NCBI RefSeq assembly: GCF_017307055.1
Contig: NZ_JAFLEQ010000008.1
Span: forward strand, 612,126-661,531
Direction of reading: 5' to 3'
DNA length: 49,406 nt
Origin: Corynebacterium mendelii
GTDB taxonomy: Bacteria > Actinomycetota > Actinomycetes > Mycobacteriales > Mycobacteriaceae
Shown: one piece after another, positions 16,247 through 27,957 of the stretch
Position numbering within the stretch: the first letter of the stretch is position 1
Layout: the number at the start of each line of letters is the position of its first letter
The notes under the pieces: generated by a model
Told to the model about the DNA's origin: nothing
Seen by the model: the letters and a program-made list of their open reading frames with translations, nothing else
Database searches by the model: none
Position numbers and translations under genes: made by a program

Positions 16247-16252
16247 TAGCCT
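16247..16252 (+). promoter_or_regulatory. Candidate clpP1 -10 box
   Basis: TAGCCT at 16247-16252 would start transcription near 16259, giving a leader of about 150 nt before ATG 16410. The -35 region is poor, as expected for an activator-dependent promoter. Confidence 0.4.
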
Positions 16253-16409
16253 GGGAACGCAACGGCTAGCGTGCGCCCGGTGGATCATCCGGGCGTGGCA
16301 CGCGCACGAACCTACAACGACACATTTTCACCAACACGAACAGTTGACCGGCGGACACCGTGGGACCACACCACCGTTGCCCCCGCCGGCGCAGGAGGTA
16401 AGAATCCAC

Positions 16410-17015
16410 ATGGCTTCGACAAAGCCCACCAATTCCGGCGGTACCGGCGGCATGAACCTGTCGGACTCCGTCTTCGAAAGACTGCTGCGCGAGCGCATCA
16501 TTTTCCTCGGCCAGGAAGTCGATGACGACATCGCCAACAAGCTGTGCGCCCAGATTCTTCTTCTCTCGGCTGAAGATCCGACCAAGGACATCTCGCTGTA
16601 CATCAACAGCCCCGGCGGATCGGTGACGGCGGGCATGGCCATCTACGACGCCATGAACTACAGTCCCTGTGACGTGTCGACCGTGGCCATGGGACTTGCC
16701 GCATCCATGGGCCAGTTCCTGCTGTCAGCCGGTGCGAAAGGCAAGCGCTTTGCTCTGCCGCACGCCCGCATCCTCATGCACCAGCCGTCCGCCGGTGTCG
16801 GCGGCACGGCCTCCGACATCGCCATCCAGGCCGAGGTGCACCGTCAGGTCAAGCAGGAACTGAGTGAACTCAACGCCAAGCACACCGGTCACACAGTCGA
16901 AGAAATCATCCGCGATTCCGACCGTGACCGCTGGTTCACCGCCCCGGCCGCCCTGGAATACGGCTTCTTCGACGAAGTGATCACCAACGCCAAAAAACCC
17001 GGCGAGACCAAGTAG
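16410..17015 (+). CDS. clpP1: ATP-dependent Clp protease proteolytic subunit ClpP1
   Basis: This serine protease subunit forms a barrel with ClpP2 and works with ClpX or ClpC. The 201-residue product has Ser99 in [11 protein letters not shown], His124 in [10 protein letters not shown], and the acidic site in [11 protein letters not shown]. The oligomer handle helix [20 protein letters not shown] is present. ATG 16410 was chosen: AGGAGG lies 11 nt upstream and the protein begins with a short propeptide-like stretch ([10 protein letters not shown]). clpP2 follows after 112 bp in the same direction, probably one transcript. A candidate ClgR box lies upstream. Confidence 0.96.
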   Translation: MASTKPTNSGGTGGMNLSDSVFERLLRERIIFLGQEVDDDIANKLCAQILLLSAEDPTKDISLYINSPGGSVTAGMAIYDAMNYSPCDVSTVAMGLAASMGQFLLSAGAKGKRFALPHARILMHQPSAGVGGTASDIAIQAEVHRQVKQELSELNAKHTGHTVEEIIRDSDRDRWFTAPAALEYGFFDEVITNAKKPGETK

Positions 17016-17127
17016 CACCGCGTGCCGCCGGATGCGGGATGACGGCAACGGCAGCGCCGTAACCCCCCGCCCCGGCCCAGGTTGATATCTGCTTTACCGA
17101 CTAAACACAAGGACTGTGAAAACCTTT

Positions 17128-17760
17128 ATGGACAACAAGATGACCCTGCCCTCGTCGCGGTACATTCTTCCCAGCTTCACCGAGCATTCCTCCTTCGGGG
17201 TGAAAGAATCCAACCCCTACAACAAGCTGTTCGAGGAACGCATCATCTTCCTCGGCACCCAGGTCGACGATGCCTCCGCCAACGACATCATGGCGCAGCT
17301 GCTGGTGCTGGAAGGCCAGGATCCCGACCGTGACATCACGATGTACATCAACAGCCCCGGCGGCTCGTTCACTTCGCTGATGGCCATTTACGACACCATG
17401 CGCTACGTCCGTCCCGACGTCCAGACCGTCTGTCTGGGGCAGGCGGCTTCCGCCGCGGCCGTGATTTTGGCGGCAGGCACCCCCGGCAAACGTGCCGCTT
17501 TGCCCAATGCCCGGGTGCTGATCCACCAGCCGGCCACCGGCGGAATCCGGGGCCAGGTGTCCGATCTGGAGATTCAGGCCGCCGAAATCGAGCGCATGCG
17601 CACCCTGATGGAGAAAACCCTGGCCGAACACTGTGGCCGCAGTCCCGAACAGGTCCGCAAAGACACCGACCGTGACAAGATCCTCACCGCCCCGGAAGCC
17701 CTCGACTACGGCATCATCGACCAGGTCTACGGCTACCGGAAGCTGTCCGAAGCCGATTAA
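17128..17760 (+). CDS. clpP2: ATP-dependent Clp protease proteolytic subunit ClpP2
   Basis: This is the second barrel subunit, partner of ClpP1; in actinobacteria the active enzyme is the ClpP1P2 hetero-tetradecamer. The 210-residue protein has Ser108 in GQAASAAAV, His133 in [11 protein letters not shown] and the aspartate in [14 protein letters not shown] 17128 is preferred over GTG 17116, because AAGGA at 17110-17114 is only a base or two from that GTG but at a usable distance from the ATG. It also gives the length seen in relatives. A 16-bp hairpin follows the gene and separates it from clpX. Confidence 0.96.
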   Translation: MDNKMTLPSSRYILPSFTEHSSFGVKESNPYNKLFEERIIFLGTQVDDASANDIMAQLLVLEGQDPDRDITMYINSPGGSFTSLMAIYDTMRYVRPDVQTVCLGQAASAAAVILAAGTPGKRAALPNARVLIHQPATGGIRGQVSDLEIQAAEIERMRTLMEKTLAEHCGRSPEQVRKDTDRDKILTAPEALDYGIIDQVYGYRKLSEAD

Positions 17761-18109
17761 ACCCCATCCGTCTCATCGCCCTGGCCGGTTTGCCGCACTA
17801 CAAGGGACACCCCACGGTGTCCCTTGTAGTGTGCTGCGGCCCGGCTCTGGCGGCCGCCGCCGCTAACGCCCTGTGCCGAAGGCGCGCCGCAGCAGGAAAT
17901 CTGCCGGACGGCCAGTAAGATGGAACAAAACCCACGGCACCACCCGGTGACCGGGACAAACGGGTGGATGCGGCGAATTTTTTTGAAAAAAAACGGGGCA
18001 CCATCCGGGAGCCGGTGGTGCAATCCCCGAAGCCGCCTCATCCGGTCGTCGGAATTTTCGAGAAACCACAGCAACCCCATAGACGAGAAGACGCGGACAG
18101 ACACTTTCC
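17761..18109. other. clpP2-clpX intergenic region
   Basis: The 349 bp hold the clpP2 hairpin (17796-17831) and a possible -10 box TAAGAT at 17916-17921, which would give clpX a leader of about 180 nt. No gene is seen. Confidence 0.4.
17796..17831. terminator. Perfect 16-bp hairpin after clpP2
   Basis: CACTACAAGGGACACC (17796-17811) and its exact complement (17816-17831) enclose a CCAC tetraloop. No T-run follows. It is likely a U-less terminator or a 3' stabiliser of the clpP1P2 mRNA. Confidence 0.7.
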
Positions 18110-19387
18110 ATGGCAAGCATCAAAGACAACGCCGATCTGCTCAAATGCTCCTTTTGCGGCAAGAGCCAGAAACAGGTGCGCAAACTCATCGCCGGCGGCG
18201 GTGTGTACATCTGTGATGAGTGTATTGACCTGTGCAACGAGATCATCGAGGAAGAGCTGACCACGGCTGCCCCGGAGAAATCGAAAAAAGATTCGCTGCC
18301 CAAGCCTTCTGCGATCTGTGAATTCCTCGACGGCTACGTTGTCGGGCAGCAGGACGCCAAACGGGTGTTGTCTGTGGCCGTCTACAACCACTACAAGCGG
18401 GTCCGGGCGCAGAAAAGCAGCAACAAACCGGGTTCCGGTGACGGCAGCGAGGTGGAACTGGCCAAATCCAACATTCTCATGCTGGGTCCGACGGGTACCG
18501 GTAAAACCTATCTCGCCCAGACGATGGCCCGGATGCTGGATGTTCCTTTCGCCATTGCCGACGCCACCTCACTGACAGAGGCGGGCTATGTCGGCGACGA
18601 TGTGGAAAATATTCTGCTCAAGGTGTTGCAGGCCGCCGAATTCAATATCGAACGGGCCGAAAAAGGCATCATCTACATCGACGAGATCGACAAGATTTCC
18701 CGCAAATCCGACAATCCGTCAATTACCCGGGACGTCTCCGGCGAAGGCGTGCAGCAGGCTCTGCTGAAAATACTGGAAGGAACCGTGGCGTCCATTCCGC
18801 CGCAGGGCGGGCGCAAACATCCGAACCAGGATTTCATCCAGTTGGACACCACCAATATTTTGTTCATCGCCTCCGGGGCGTTCGCCGGGCTGGAGAAAGT
18901 CATTGAAGCCCGCATCGGCAAACAGTCGGTCGGTTTCGGCGCCAATGTGCGTTCCCTGGAAAAGGAACGCGGCAATATTTTCAGCGAAGCGATGCCGGAG
19001 GACCTGGTCAAATTCGGGCTGATCCCCGAATTCATCGGCCGTCTCCCCGTCGTCGCCACCGTCGACAACCTGGACCGTGACGCTCTGGTTCGAATTCTCA
19101 CCGAACCGAAAAACGCGCTGGTCAAGCAGTACCAGAGACTTTTTGAGATGGATGGGGTGAAGCTGACCTTCACCGCACCGGCACTGGAGACCATCGCCGA
19201 TAAGGCGCTGTCGCGCAACACCGGCGCCCGCGGCCTGCGGGCACTGCTGGAAGAAATACTGGTTCCGACCATGTTCGATCTTCCCGACCGGGAGGATGTC
19301 ATCGAGGTCAAAGTCACCGCGCCCGCCGCCCGCGGTGAAACTGAACCGGAACTGATCACCCAGTCACAGCGGGAGAAGTCGGCCTGA
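18110..19387 (+). CDS. clpX: ATP-dependent Clp protease ATP-binding subunit ClpX
   Basis: ClpX is the AAA+ unfoldase that recognises substrates and feeds them to ClpP. The 425-residue protein has a C4 zinc-binding domain with Cys13, Cys16, Cys35 and Cys38. Walker A GPTGTGKT is at residues 126-133 and Walker B IIYIDEID at about 187-194. Further C-terminal are the [14 protein letters not shown] segment and the sensor-2 [10 protein letters not shown] motif. The C-terminus is charged ([14 protein letters not shown]). ATG 18110 gives the standard start; the upstream purine content is weak. It is separate from clpP1P2 by a hairpin, so it may have its own promoter. A terminator follows. Confidence 0.97.
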   Translation: MASIKDNADLLKCSFCGKSQKQVRKLIAGGGVYICDECIDLCNEIIEEELTTAAPEKSKKDSLPKPSAICEFLDGYVVGQQDAKRVLSVAVYNHYKRVRAQKSSNKPGSGDGSEVELAKSNILMLGPTGTGKTYLAQTMARMLDVPFAIADATSLTEAGYVGDDVENILLKVLQAAEFNIERAEKGIIYIDEIDKISRKSDNPSITRDVSGEGVQQALLKILEGTVASIPPQGGRKHPNQDFIQLDTTNILFIASGAFAGLEKVIEARIGKQSVGFGANVRSLEKERGNIFSEAMPEDLVKFGLIPEFIGRLPVVATVDNLDRDALVRILTEPKNALVKQYQRLFEMDGVKLTFTAPALETIADKALSRNTGARGLRALLEEILVPTMFDLPDREDVIEVKVTAPAARGETEPELITQSQREKSA

Positions 19388-19494
19388 CCGGGTAGCCCCG
19401 TCCGTTTGGCGGAAACAGTGCACGCAAGCCACACCGCGGGGCTGGTTCACGGCGAAGCGGTGGGCGGGCACATCCGCGGGTGGATTTCCAGGCA

Positions 19495-19538
19495 CAAAAA
19501 ATCCCGGTCCGGGCACTTTTCACCCCCAGGCCGGGATT
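19495..19538 (-). terminator. Terminator of the TetR-family gene
   Basis: AATCCCGG (19500-19507) pairs with CCGGGATT (19531-19538), extended by CC/GG past a bulged T. Read on the minus strand the stem runs into TTTTTT (complement of 19496-19501). Confidence 0.75.
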
Positions 19539-19547
19539 GCCGTCTGG

Positions 19548-19564
19548 AAAGCCGGCGGCTTTTT
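19548..19564 (+). terminator. clpX terminator
   Basis: AAAGCC (19548-19553), loop GGC, then GGCTTT (19557-19562), running into TTTTT at 19560-19564. A small but canonical intrinsic terminator on the plus strand, about 160 bp after clpX. Confidence 0.6.
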
Positions 19565-19576
19565 GTTCTTAAAAGG

Positions 19577-20362
19577 TCAATCCTCGAAGATATTGGACAG
19601 GCCTTCCATGATGTCGCCGTCGGTGACCGGTTCGTCGGAATAGATGCCCGAGGCCATCGATGATTCCTCCGGATGATCATGCAGGGTGGAGGGATTGTCC
19701 GGCTTGAGGTAGCTCACCCCGTTCGACGACATATTCGAGGTGAGGAAGCTCAGCACCGTGTCGACGGTGAGTTTTTTCAACCCGTCGGTATTGGCCTCAT
19801 CGGAAAGGTCCGTGCTGTAGAGGTTGACGAACGTGTCCCGGTTGGATACCCGGAACGAACACATCGACGCAATGATGGTGTAGACATCCAGGGCCGAAAT
19901 ACCGGGCCGGAAAGCACCGGCGTCCTGACCGAGCATGAGCAGCCGGTCCAGGGACAAAATGACGCTGGACTGGTCGGCAAGCGGAGATACCTGGCCGAGA
20001 TCGGCCCACCGGAACAGGTTTTCCATCACGACCAGGCGGCAGGCTTCCGGATGTTCGATAACCTGCTCGAACAAAGCTTCCACAGCCTGCTGTACACCAT
20101 CGACGGGAACCGAACTCGACGGTTCCAGCCGCTCTTTGACAGGCCGCAGCAGCTGCACGGCGCGGGCGAGTGTCTGCAGATACAGGCCGCGTTTGTCGCC
20201 GAAATGGTAGTGGATCATGCGCTTGGTCATGCCCGACTCGGAGGCAATTGACTCCAGCTTCGTGTCCGCGAAACCCTTCTCGGCGAAACTGACGAGAGCG
20301 ACATCAATCACATGGTCGGTTGTCGCCGGGGCCGATTCGGTATCGGACTGAGGCCGGTTCAT
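19577..20362 (-). CDS. TetR-family transcriptional regulator
   Basis: This is a 261-residue one-component regulator. The N-terminal HTH (about residues 18-64) reads FAEKGFADTKLESIASESG then MTKRMIHYHFGDKRGLYLQTL, the TetR signature with the YxHFxxKxxL recognition-helix end. The rest is a long alpha-helical ligand/dimer domain. The C-terminal 40 residues are polar and acidic, longer than usual for TetR proteins. It points away from mdh and is convergent with clpX. GGAAG lies just upstream of the ATG. The ligand and target are unknown. In C. glutamicum the clpX-mdh interval carries aromatic-degradation genes, as far as I recall; none is left here, so this regulator has no obvious local target. 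Confidence 0.9.
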   Translation of the reverse strand: MNRPQSDTESAPATTDHVIDVALVSFAEKGFADTKLESIASESGMTKRMIHYHFGDKRGLYLQTLARAVQLLRPVKERLEPSSSVPVDGVQQAVEALFEQVIEHPEACRLVVMENLFRWADLGQVSPLADQSSVILSLDRLLMLGQDAGAFRPGISALDVYTIIASMCSFRVSNRDTFVNLYSTDLSDEANTDGLKKLTVDTVLSFLTSNMSSNGVSYLKPDNPSTLHDHPEESSMASGIYSDEPVTDGDIMEGLSNIFED

Positions 20363-22306
<1,944 letters not shown>

Positions 22307-22355
22307 TTGCTTGGGTCACTGGTGGCCGGATCATATCCGGCTGCCGGTGGATCAG

Positions 22356-22389
22356 TCAGGGCGCATCCCGTTTGCGGGATGCGCCCTGA
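22356..22389 (+). terminator. mdh terminator hairpin
   Basis: TCAGGGCGCATCCCG (22356-22370), loop TTTG, and the exact complement (22375-22389) form a 15-bp stem 50 bp after mdh. No T-run follows. Confidence 0.7.
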
Positions 22390-22497
22390 ACTGTTGTGGT
22401 GGCCATTGTGGGAAAAAGCCCCGCCCGGACAACCGGTGCCTACCCGGCTGATGCGGCCGGGCGGGCGGGGTGATGGGTATTTGTTCCGGCGGGTCTC

Positions 22498-22503
22498 TAA
22501 GAT
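22498..22503 (+). promoter_or_regulatory. -10 box of leaderless valS
   Basis: TAAGAT at 22498-22503 is eight bases before GTG 22512. The same hexamer precedes the unknown gene at 29595. No Shine-Dalgarno is seen before the valS start. Confidence 0.55.
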
Positions 22504-22511
22504 GGGTGAAC

Positions 22512-25229
22512 GTGACTGACAACAACAAGGCGACGCAGACAAACCGCGCAGATGCGCTTCCGGCAAGCTGGGATCCCCAGACGGTCGAAAAAGACCTCTA
22601 CGAAGGATGGGTGGACAAAGGCTATTTCACCGCCGACCCGTCCTCGGACAAACCCGCTTTCTCCATTGTCCTGCCGCCGCCGAATGTGACCGGTCAGCTG
22701 CATATGGGTCATGCTCTGGACCACACCCTGATGGATGCGATGTCCAGGCGCAAACGCATGCAGGGATTCGAGGTGCTGTGGCTGCCCGGCATGGACCACG
22801 CCGGCATCGCCACCCAGTCGAAAGTCGAGAAAATGCTCCTCGACACCGAAGGGAAATCCCGCCTGGACCTGGGTCGGGAAGCCTTCACCGAGAAAGTGTG
22901 GGAGTGGAAAAAACAGTACGGCGGGACCATTGCCGCCCAGATGCGGGCCATCGGCGATTCGGTGGACTGGTCCAAGGAGCGCTTCACCCTCGACGAGGGC
23001 CTGAGCCGTGCGGTGCAGACCATTTTCAAAAACCTCTACGACAAGGGCATGATCTACCGGGACTACCGGCTGGTCAACTGGTCGCCGGTGCTGAAAACAG
23101 CCGTCTCCGACATTGAGGTCGTCTACAAAGACGACGAGGGCGAACTGGTGTCGATGCGCTACGGCTCGCTGGATGACAGCCAGCCCCATGTCATTGTGGC
23201 CACCACCCGGGTGGAAACCATGCTGGGTGACGTGGCAGTCGCGGTCCACCCCGATGATGAGCGCTACCGGGATCTGGTCGGCAAGAAGCTTCCGCACCCC
23301 TTCCTCCCGGACCGGGAGATGGTTGTCATCGCCGACGACTACGTCGATCCGGAGTTTGGGACCGGTGCGGTGAAAATCACCCCGGCACACGACCCCAACG
23401 ACTATGCGATGGGGCAGCGGCACAATCTGGATATGCCGGTTGTGCTGGATGAGGAAGCCAGGATCTGCAACACCGGCACGGAATTCGACGGCATGGACCG
23501 CTACGAAGCCCGGGTTGCCATCCGGGAGGCTTTGCGCGGGCAGGGCCGGATCGTGAAAGAAATCCGCCCCTACATTCACTCGGTCGGCCATTCAGAGCGG
23601 TCCGGTGAACCGGTGGAGCCGCGGCTGTCGAAACAGTGGTACGTCAAAGTCGACGAGCTGGCGAGAATGGCCGGCGATGGCATCCGGGCCGGAGACACCG
23701 TCATCCACCCGGCCAGCCAGAAACCCCGCTACTTCGACTGGGTCGATGACATGCACGACTGGTGTATCTCCCGGCAGCTGTGGTGGGGCCACCGCATCCC
23801 GATCTACTACGGCCCCGACGGCGAGATGGTCTGCTGCGGTCCCGATGACACCCCGCCGGAAGGCTGGGTGCAGGACCCGGATGTGCTGGACACCTGGTTC
23901 TCGTCGGCGCTGTGGCCTTTTTCCACCATGGGCTGGCCGGACAACACCGACCTAGTGAAAAAGTTCTACCCGACATCCGTTCTGGTCACCGGCTACGACA
24001 TCCTGTTTTTCTGGGTGGCCCGGATGATGATGTTCGCCACCTTCGCCTCCACCCTGGAGGACTCCGCACTGGGCACCGCCGCGGACAACCGACCGCAGGT
24101 TCCCTTCAAGGATCTGTTCCTGCACGGCCTGGTTCGCGACGAAAAAGGCCGGAAAATGTCGAAGTCACTGGGCAACGGCATTGACCCGATGGATTGGGTG
24201 GCCCGCTTCGGTGCGGATGCACTGCGCTTTACCCTGGCCCGTGGGGCGAACCCCGGAACCGACCTGCCGCTGGGGGAGGATTCCGCCCAGTCGTCGCGGA
24301 ACTTCTGCACGAAGCTGTTCAACGCCACCAAGTTTGCGCTGATGAACGGGGCCAAAACCGGGGAACTTCCCGCCCGGGAAGACCTGACCAGTGCCGATGT
24401 GTGGATTCTTGACCGGCTGGATGATATCCGGCGGGAAGTCGATGATCTGCTTGACCGTTACCAGTTCGCCAAAGCCACCGAGCTGCTCTACCAGTTCGCC
24501 TGGGGTGAGCTGTGTGACTGGTACCTGGAGATCGCGAAAGTCCAGATTCCGCGCGACGAGGCTGCCGCCACCGCCGATGAGCTCGCCCGGGGCGACAACA
24601 CCCGCCTGGTGCTCGGCCGTGTTCTCGACCAGGTGCTGCGCATGCTGCACCCGTTCGTGCCCTTTGTCACCGAAACCCTGTGGAAGGCACTGACCGACGG
24701 GGAATCACTGGTGGTCGCCGACTGGCCGACCGCCACCTCTGTTGCCGGGGGAGCGGACAAGGATCCGGCTGCCGCCCGGCGTGTGGCCGATGTGCAGAAA
24801 CTGGTCACCGAAATCCGCCGGTTCCGCTCCGACCAGGGGATCAAACCCTCTGCTCCGCTGCCCGCCCGCATCGATTTTGCCGCCTGTGATCTTTCCGGCG
24901 AGCAGTCGCTGGTGCGTTCCCTGGCCCGCAGCCCGCAGCCGGGCGATGATTTCACTGCCTCGGCAACCATTGAGGTGCGGCTGAACCAGGCCACCGTGGA
25001 AGTGGCCATCGACACCTCCGGAGCGATTGATGTCGAGGCGGAGAAAAAACGTCTCGAAAAAGATCTGGCCGCGGCGAAAAAGGAACTGGAATCGACCGGC
25101 AAGAAACTGTCGAACGAGAACTTCCTGGCCAAAGCGCCGGCAGCTGTGGTCGAGAAAATCCGCTGCCGCCGGAAGGTGGCCGAGGAAGAAACCGCCCGGA
25201 TTACCGCGCGACTGGAGGAACTGGCCTAA
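22512..25229 (+). CDS. valS: Valine--tRNA ligase
   Basis: This class I aminoacyl-tRNA synthetase charges tRNA-Val. The 905-residue protein has the HIGH-equivalent HMGH at residues 64-67 within [15 protein letters not shown]. The editing domain (CP1) lies in the N-terminal half. KMSKS is at 548-552 ([14 protein letters not shown]), followed by an anticodon-binding domain and the ValRS-specific C-terminal coiled coil ([20 protein letters not shown]). GTG 22512 was chosen from the leaderless promoter spacing; an in-frame GTG two codons upstream is possible. folC starts at the base after the stop codon, so they are co-transcribed. Confidence 0.96.
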   Translation: MTDNNKATQTNRADALPASWDPQTVEKDLYEGWVDKGYFTADPSSDKPAFSIVLPPPNVTGQLHMGHALDHTLMDAMSRRKRMQGFEVLWLPGMDHAGIATQSKVEKMLLDTEGKSRLDLGREAFTEKVWEWKKQYGGTIAAQMRAIGDSVDWSKERFTLDEGLSRAVQTIFKNLYDKGMIYRDYRLVNWSPVLKTAVSDIEVVYKDDEGELVSMRYGSLDDSQPHVIVATTRVETMLGDVAVAVHPDDERYRDLVGKKLPHPFLPDREMVVIADDYVDPEFGTGAVKITPAHDPNDYAMGQRHNLDMPVVLDEEARICNTGTEFDGMDRYEARVAIREALRGQGRIVKEIRPYIHSVGHSERSGEPVEPRLSKQWYVKVDELARMAGDGIRAGDTVIHPASQKPRYFDWVDDMHDWCISRQLWWGHRIPIYYGPDGEMVCCGPDDTPPEGWVQDPDVLDTWFSSALWPFSTMGWPDNTDLVKKFYPTSVLVTGYDILFFWVARMMMFATFASTLEDSALGTAADNRPQVPFKDLFLHGLVRDEKGRKMSKSLGNGIDPMDWVARFGADALRFTLARGANPGTDLPLGEDSAQSSRNFCTKLFNATKFALMNGAKTGELPAREDLTSADVWILDRLDDIRREVDDLLDRYQFAKATELLYQFAWGELCDWYLEIAKVQIPRDEAAATADELARGDNTRLVLGRVLDQVLRMLHPFVPFVTETLWKALTDGESLVVADWPTATSVAGGADKDPAAARRVADVQKLVTEIRRFRSDQGIKPSAPLPARIDFAACDLSGEQSLVRSLARSPQPGDDFTASATIEVRLNQATVEVAIDTSGAIDVEAEKKRLEKDLAAAKKELESTGKKLSNENFLAKAPAAVVEKIRCRRKVAEEETARITARLEELA

Positions 25230-26816
25230 ATGCCTGATCATCTCACCCCTGACGGGCCCGGATTCGAGTCCGCCGGGGAGCACCGTCGGCCGCTCGGCGA
25301 TCCCGATAATCCGGCCATCGACAGTTTCGGCGAGCCGGTGCTGTCGGCCGGCGGGCTGGATCTGCCCATTGATGTCACCGAGGCGAAAAACGATCCCGCC
25401 CCGCTTCAAGCCACCCCGGAGGAGTTGGCGGCGTTGGCGGAAACCGAAGCGGAACTGGACGCGCGGTGGCCGGAAACAAAAATAGAGCCGTCACTGACCC
25501 GTATTGCCCTGTTGATGGATCTGCTGGGCCATCCGGAGAAATCCTTCCGTTCGATCCATGTGGCCGGCACCAACGGCAAAACCTCCACCGTGCGGATGAT
25601 CGAATCACTGCTGCGGGCTTTCCACCGCCGTACCGGCCGCACCACCAGCCCGCATCTGCAGTCGGTGACCGAACGCATCGCCATTGACGGCACCCCGATT
25701 GCCGCGCGCGACTATGTGCGCCTGTGGCGGGAAATCAAACCCTACGTGGAGATGGTCGACACAGCCTCGGAAAAAGAGGGCGGTCCGATGATGAGCAAAT
25801 TCGAGGTGCTCACCGCCCTGGCCTATGCCGCTTTCGCCGACGCTCCGGTGGATGTCGCCGTGGTGGAGGTGGGCATGGGCGGTAGATGGGATGCCACCAA
25901 CGTCATCGATTCCGATGTGGCGGTGGTCATGCCCGTCGGCCTGGACCACACCGACTATCTGGGGGAAACCGTCGAAGAAATCGCCGGGGAAAAAGCCGGC
26001 ATCATCAAACCCAAGGTCAAAGACCCCGATGATGTGCTGGAGCCCGATGACAACGTCGCCGTTGTCGCCCTGCAGGAGGCGGCGGCGATGAAGGTGATTC
26101 TCGCGCAGGCCGTGAAGGCCGATTCGGCGGTGGCCCGCTTCGGCCAGGAATTCGGTGTTGCGGAATCTGTGACCGCAGTCGGCGGGCAGCTTGTGACCCT
26201 GACCGGTCTGGGCGGAACCTACGAGGAGATTTTCCTTCCCCTCAGCGGTGCCCACCAGGCCCACAACGCGGCCTGCGCACTAGCTGCCGTGGAAGCGTTC
26301 TTCGGTGCCGGTGCCGGTCGCAAACTCGACATCGACATGGTGCGGGAAGGTTTCGCCACCGTCACCTCACCGGGCAGATTGGAACGGGTGCGCGCCACCC
26401 CGACTGTTTTCGCCGACGCCACCCACAACCCGCAGGGGGCGAAAGCACTGGCGGCATCCCTGGCCGATGATTTCGAGTTCCGCCGCTTAATCGCGGTTGT
26501 GGCCTGTTTTGCCGATAAAGATGTCCGCGGCATTCTCCGTGAACTGGAGCCGGTGGTCGACGAGATTGTGGTCACCGAGAACTTCTCCCCGCGGGCGATG
26601 CCCGTCGATGAGCTGGCGGGTATTGCCCGTGAGATCTTCGGCGACGAGCGGGTCCACACCGCCGGCCAGTTGGTCGATGCGGTTGACACCGCCACCGCGC
26701 TGGCGGAAGACCCGGATAATGAGGGTGGCCCGGTGTCCGGGTCGGGCATCATTATCACCGGCTCAGTGGTCACCGCCGGCCAAGCCCGCACCCTGTTCGG
26801 AAAGGAACCAGCCTGA
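25230..26816 (+). CDS. folC: Bifunctional folylpolyglutamate synthase / dihydrofolate synthase
   Basis: This Mur-ligase-fold enzyme adds glutamate to dihydropteroate and to folates. The ATP loop VAGTNGKTST is at about residues 111-120, TTSPHLQSVTERI follows, and VVEVGMGGRWDATN precedes the metal-binding region. A C-terminal glutamate-ligase domain completes the protein. At 528 residues it is longer than usual because about 70 residues (DHLTPDGPGFESAGEH and on) precede the conserved ELDARWPETKIEPSLTRI segment; this part is acidic and probably flexible. The ATG follows the valS stop directly, and GGAGG lies about 11 nt upstream inside valS. The DUF4233 gene overlaps its stop codon. Confidence 0.94.
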   Translation: MPDHLTPDGPGFESAGEHRRPLGDPDNPAIDSFGEPVLSAGGLDLPIDVTEAKNDPAPLQATPEELAALAETEAELDARWPETKIEPSLTRIALLMDLLGHPEKSFRSIHVAGTNGKTSTVRMIESLLRAFHRRTGRTTSPHLQSVTERIAIDGTPIAARDYVRLWREIKPYVEMVDTASEKEGGPMMSKFEVLTALAYAAFADAPVDVAVVEVGMGGRWDATNVIDSDVAVVMPVGLDHTDYLGETVEEIAGEKAGIIKPKVKDPDDVLEPDDNVAVVALQEAAAMKVILAQAVKADSAVARFGQEFGVAESVTAVGGQLVTLTGLGGTYEEIFLPLSGAHQAHNAACALAAVEAFFGAGAGRKLDIDMVREGFATVTSPGRLERVRATPTVFADATHNPQGAKALAASLADDFEFRRLIAVVACFADKDVRGILRELEPVVDEIVVTENFSPRAMPVDELAGIAREIFGDERVHTAGQLVDAVDTATALAEDPDNEGGPVSGSGIIITGSVVTAGQARTLFGKEPA

Positions 26817-27265
26817 TGACCGACCGCCCCACCGACGGCCCCGAGCGGCACACCACCGCCCCCTACGGTCCGCTGGGCAAAGGACATGCCCCGACAAAAG
26901 ATCCCATGAAGGGGTTGCGGGGGGTGATGGCCGGCACCCTGGTGATGGAATCGATCAGCCTGCTGCTGGTGCTCACCGTGATCTTGCGGATCGACGGCGG
27001 TGAGCACTGGACCACCTTCAACTGGATGTATGTCACCGCCATCGGGGTGGCGATGTTCGTGTTGGGGTTCGCGATGAAAAAACCCTGGGCGATGGCCGCG
27101 AACTGGATTCTGCAGGTCCTGGCGCTGGTCGGCGGGGTGATCGTGCACATCTCCATGGGAATTATGGCGGTGGTGTTCATCCTGGTGTGGCTGTACATCA
27201 TGTATCTGCGCAAAGTCCTGATTGAGCGCATGCAGCGGGGACTGTTGACCACCCAGCACACCTGA
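26816..27265 (+). CDS. DUF4233 membrane protein
   Basis: This is a 149-residue protein with a polar N-terminus of about 30 residues and four predicted membrane helices: VMAGTLVMESISLLLVLTVI, WMYVTAIGVAMFVLGFAM, MAANWILQVLALVGGVIVHI and MGIMAVVFILVWLYIMYL. It belongs to the DUF4233 family found downstream of folC in many actinobacteria (as with Rv2446c). The function is unknown. Its ATG overlaps the folC stop by one base (TGATG), so translation is coupled. The constant link with folC suggests a role tied to folate or to the next gene, ndk, but this is inference. Confidence 0.85.
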   Translation: MTDRPTDGPERHTTAPYGPLGKGHAPTKDPMKGLRGVMAGTLVMESISLLLVLTVILRIDGGEHWTTFNWMYVTAIGVAMFVLGFAMKKPWAMAANWILQVLALVGGVIVHISMGIMAVVFILVWLYIMYLRKVLIERMQRGLLTTQHT

Positions 27266-27356
27266 CCGCGGCATGGTTGTCGCGCGCCCCCACCGCCCAC
27301 CCGCCGGATCGTGCCTTATCCGGTGGGTGGGCGGTGACTTCATGGTCGACGGGGAT

Positions 27357-27362
27357 TACGGT
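27357..27362 (+). promoter_or_regulatory. -10 box of leaderless small membrane gene
   Basis: TACGGT at 27357-27362 is seven bases before ATG 27370. No Shine-Dalgarno is present. Confidence 0.5.
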
Positions 27363-27369
27363 GGGGTGC

Positions 27370-27861
27370 ATGAGCGGACTGATCAAACTCGCTTTCCTGT
27401 GCGCACTCGGCGCCACCCTGGGCGGGGTCATCGGCTATGTCACCATGGGCCACCAGGTGGGATGGCTGCTGCTGGCGGCAGCCGGCCTGACCGTCCAGAT
27501 CATTGTCGGCATCCACAACACCTACAGCATGAAACAACAGTTCGCGCGGTCGTCCGGGGGTCATGAACCGGGAACCCCGATGCGGCTTCCGGAGGACAAA
27601 CTCGCCAGGCTGGCGGCCCTGAAAGCAGCCTCAACCAGTTCCGCCGCAGCTATCAGGACCCTGCGCAGCTGGTATCCCGGAATGGATCTGCGCACCGCGA
27701 CGGTGACCTACAACTCGGTTGATATTGCGCCCGGCTCGGGGGACGAAGGCCTGGCGGTGTTTACCGCCACCCACCGAAAAACAGCCCGACAGACCCGCGC
27801 CGGTGGTGCGGGCCGGGACGGTGGCCGCGATGAACAGGCCACTATCCGGGATGAGAGCTGA
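27370..27861 (+). CDS. Hypothetical membrane protein, 163 aa
   Basis: I do not recognise the family. Two hydrophobic helices near the N-terminus (LIKLAFLCALGATLGGVIGYV and VGWLLLAAAGLTVQIIVGI) form a hairpin. About 110 soluble residues follow: a helical part (EDKLARLAALKAASTSSAAAI) with RTLRSWYPGMDLRTATVTYN, and a basic, Gly/Arg-rich tail. ATG 27370 is chosen over an upstream start because a -10 box lies at leaderless distance and the first helix then starts at once. It is in the same direction as DUF4233 but 104 bp away with its own promoter. It ends 96 bp from a convergent gene. Confidence 0.65.
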   Translation: MSGLIKLAFLCALGATLGGVIGYVTMGHQVGWLLLAAAGLTVQIIVGIHNTYSMKQQFARSSGGHEPGTPMRLPEDKLARLAALKAASTSSAAAIRTLRSWYPGMDLRTATVTYNSVDIAPGSGDEGLAVFTATHRKTARQTRAGGAGRDGGRDEQATIRDES

Positions 27862-27957
27862 CGGCACCGGCGGATGACGTGTTTTTTCTTCCCGCCCGGC
27901 CAGCAGCGGCGGCGGGCCGGGGGATAGCTTCGTGATGCTGCTTTGGCAGGGCGTGGT

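Larger units (their letters stand above)
16075..16409. other. clpP1 promoter region
   Basis: The 335 bp hold a tig-end hairpin, a candidate ClgR box, a candidate -10 box and a leader of about 150 nt for clpP1. No other gene is seen. Confidence 0.5.
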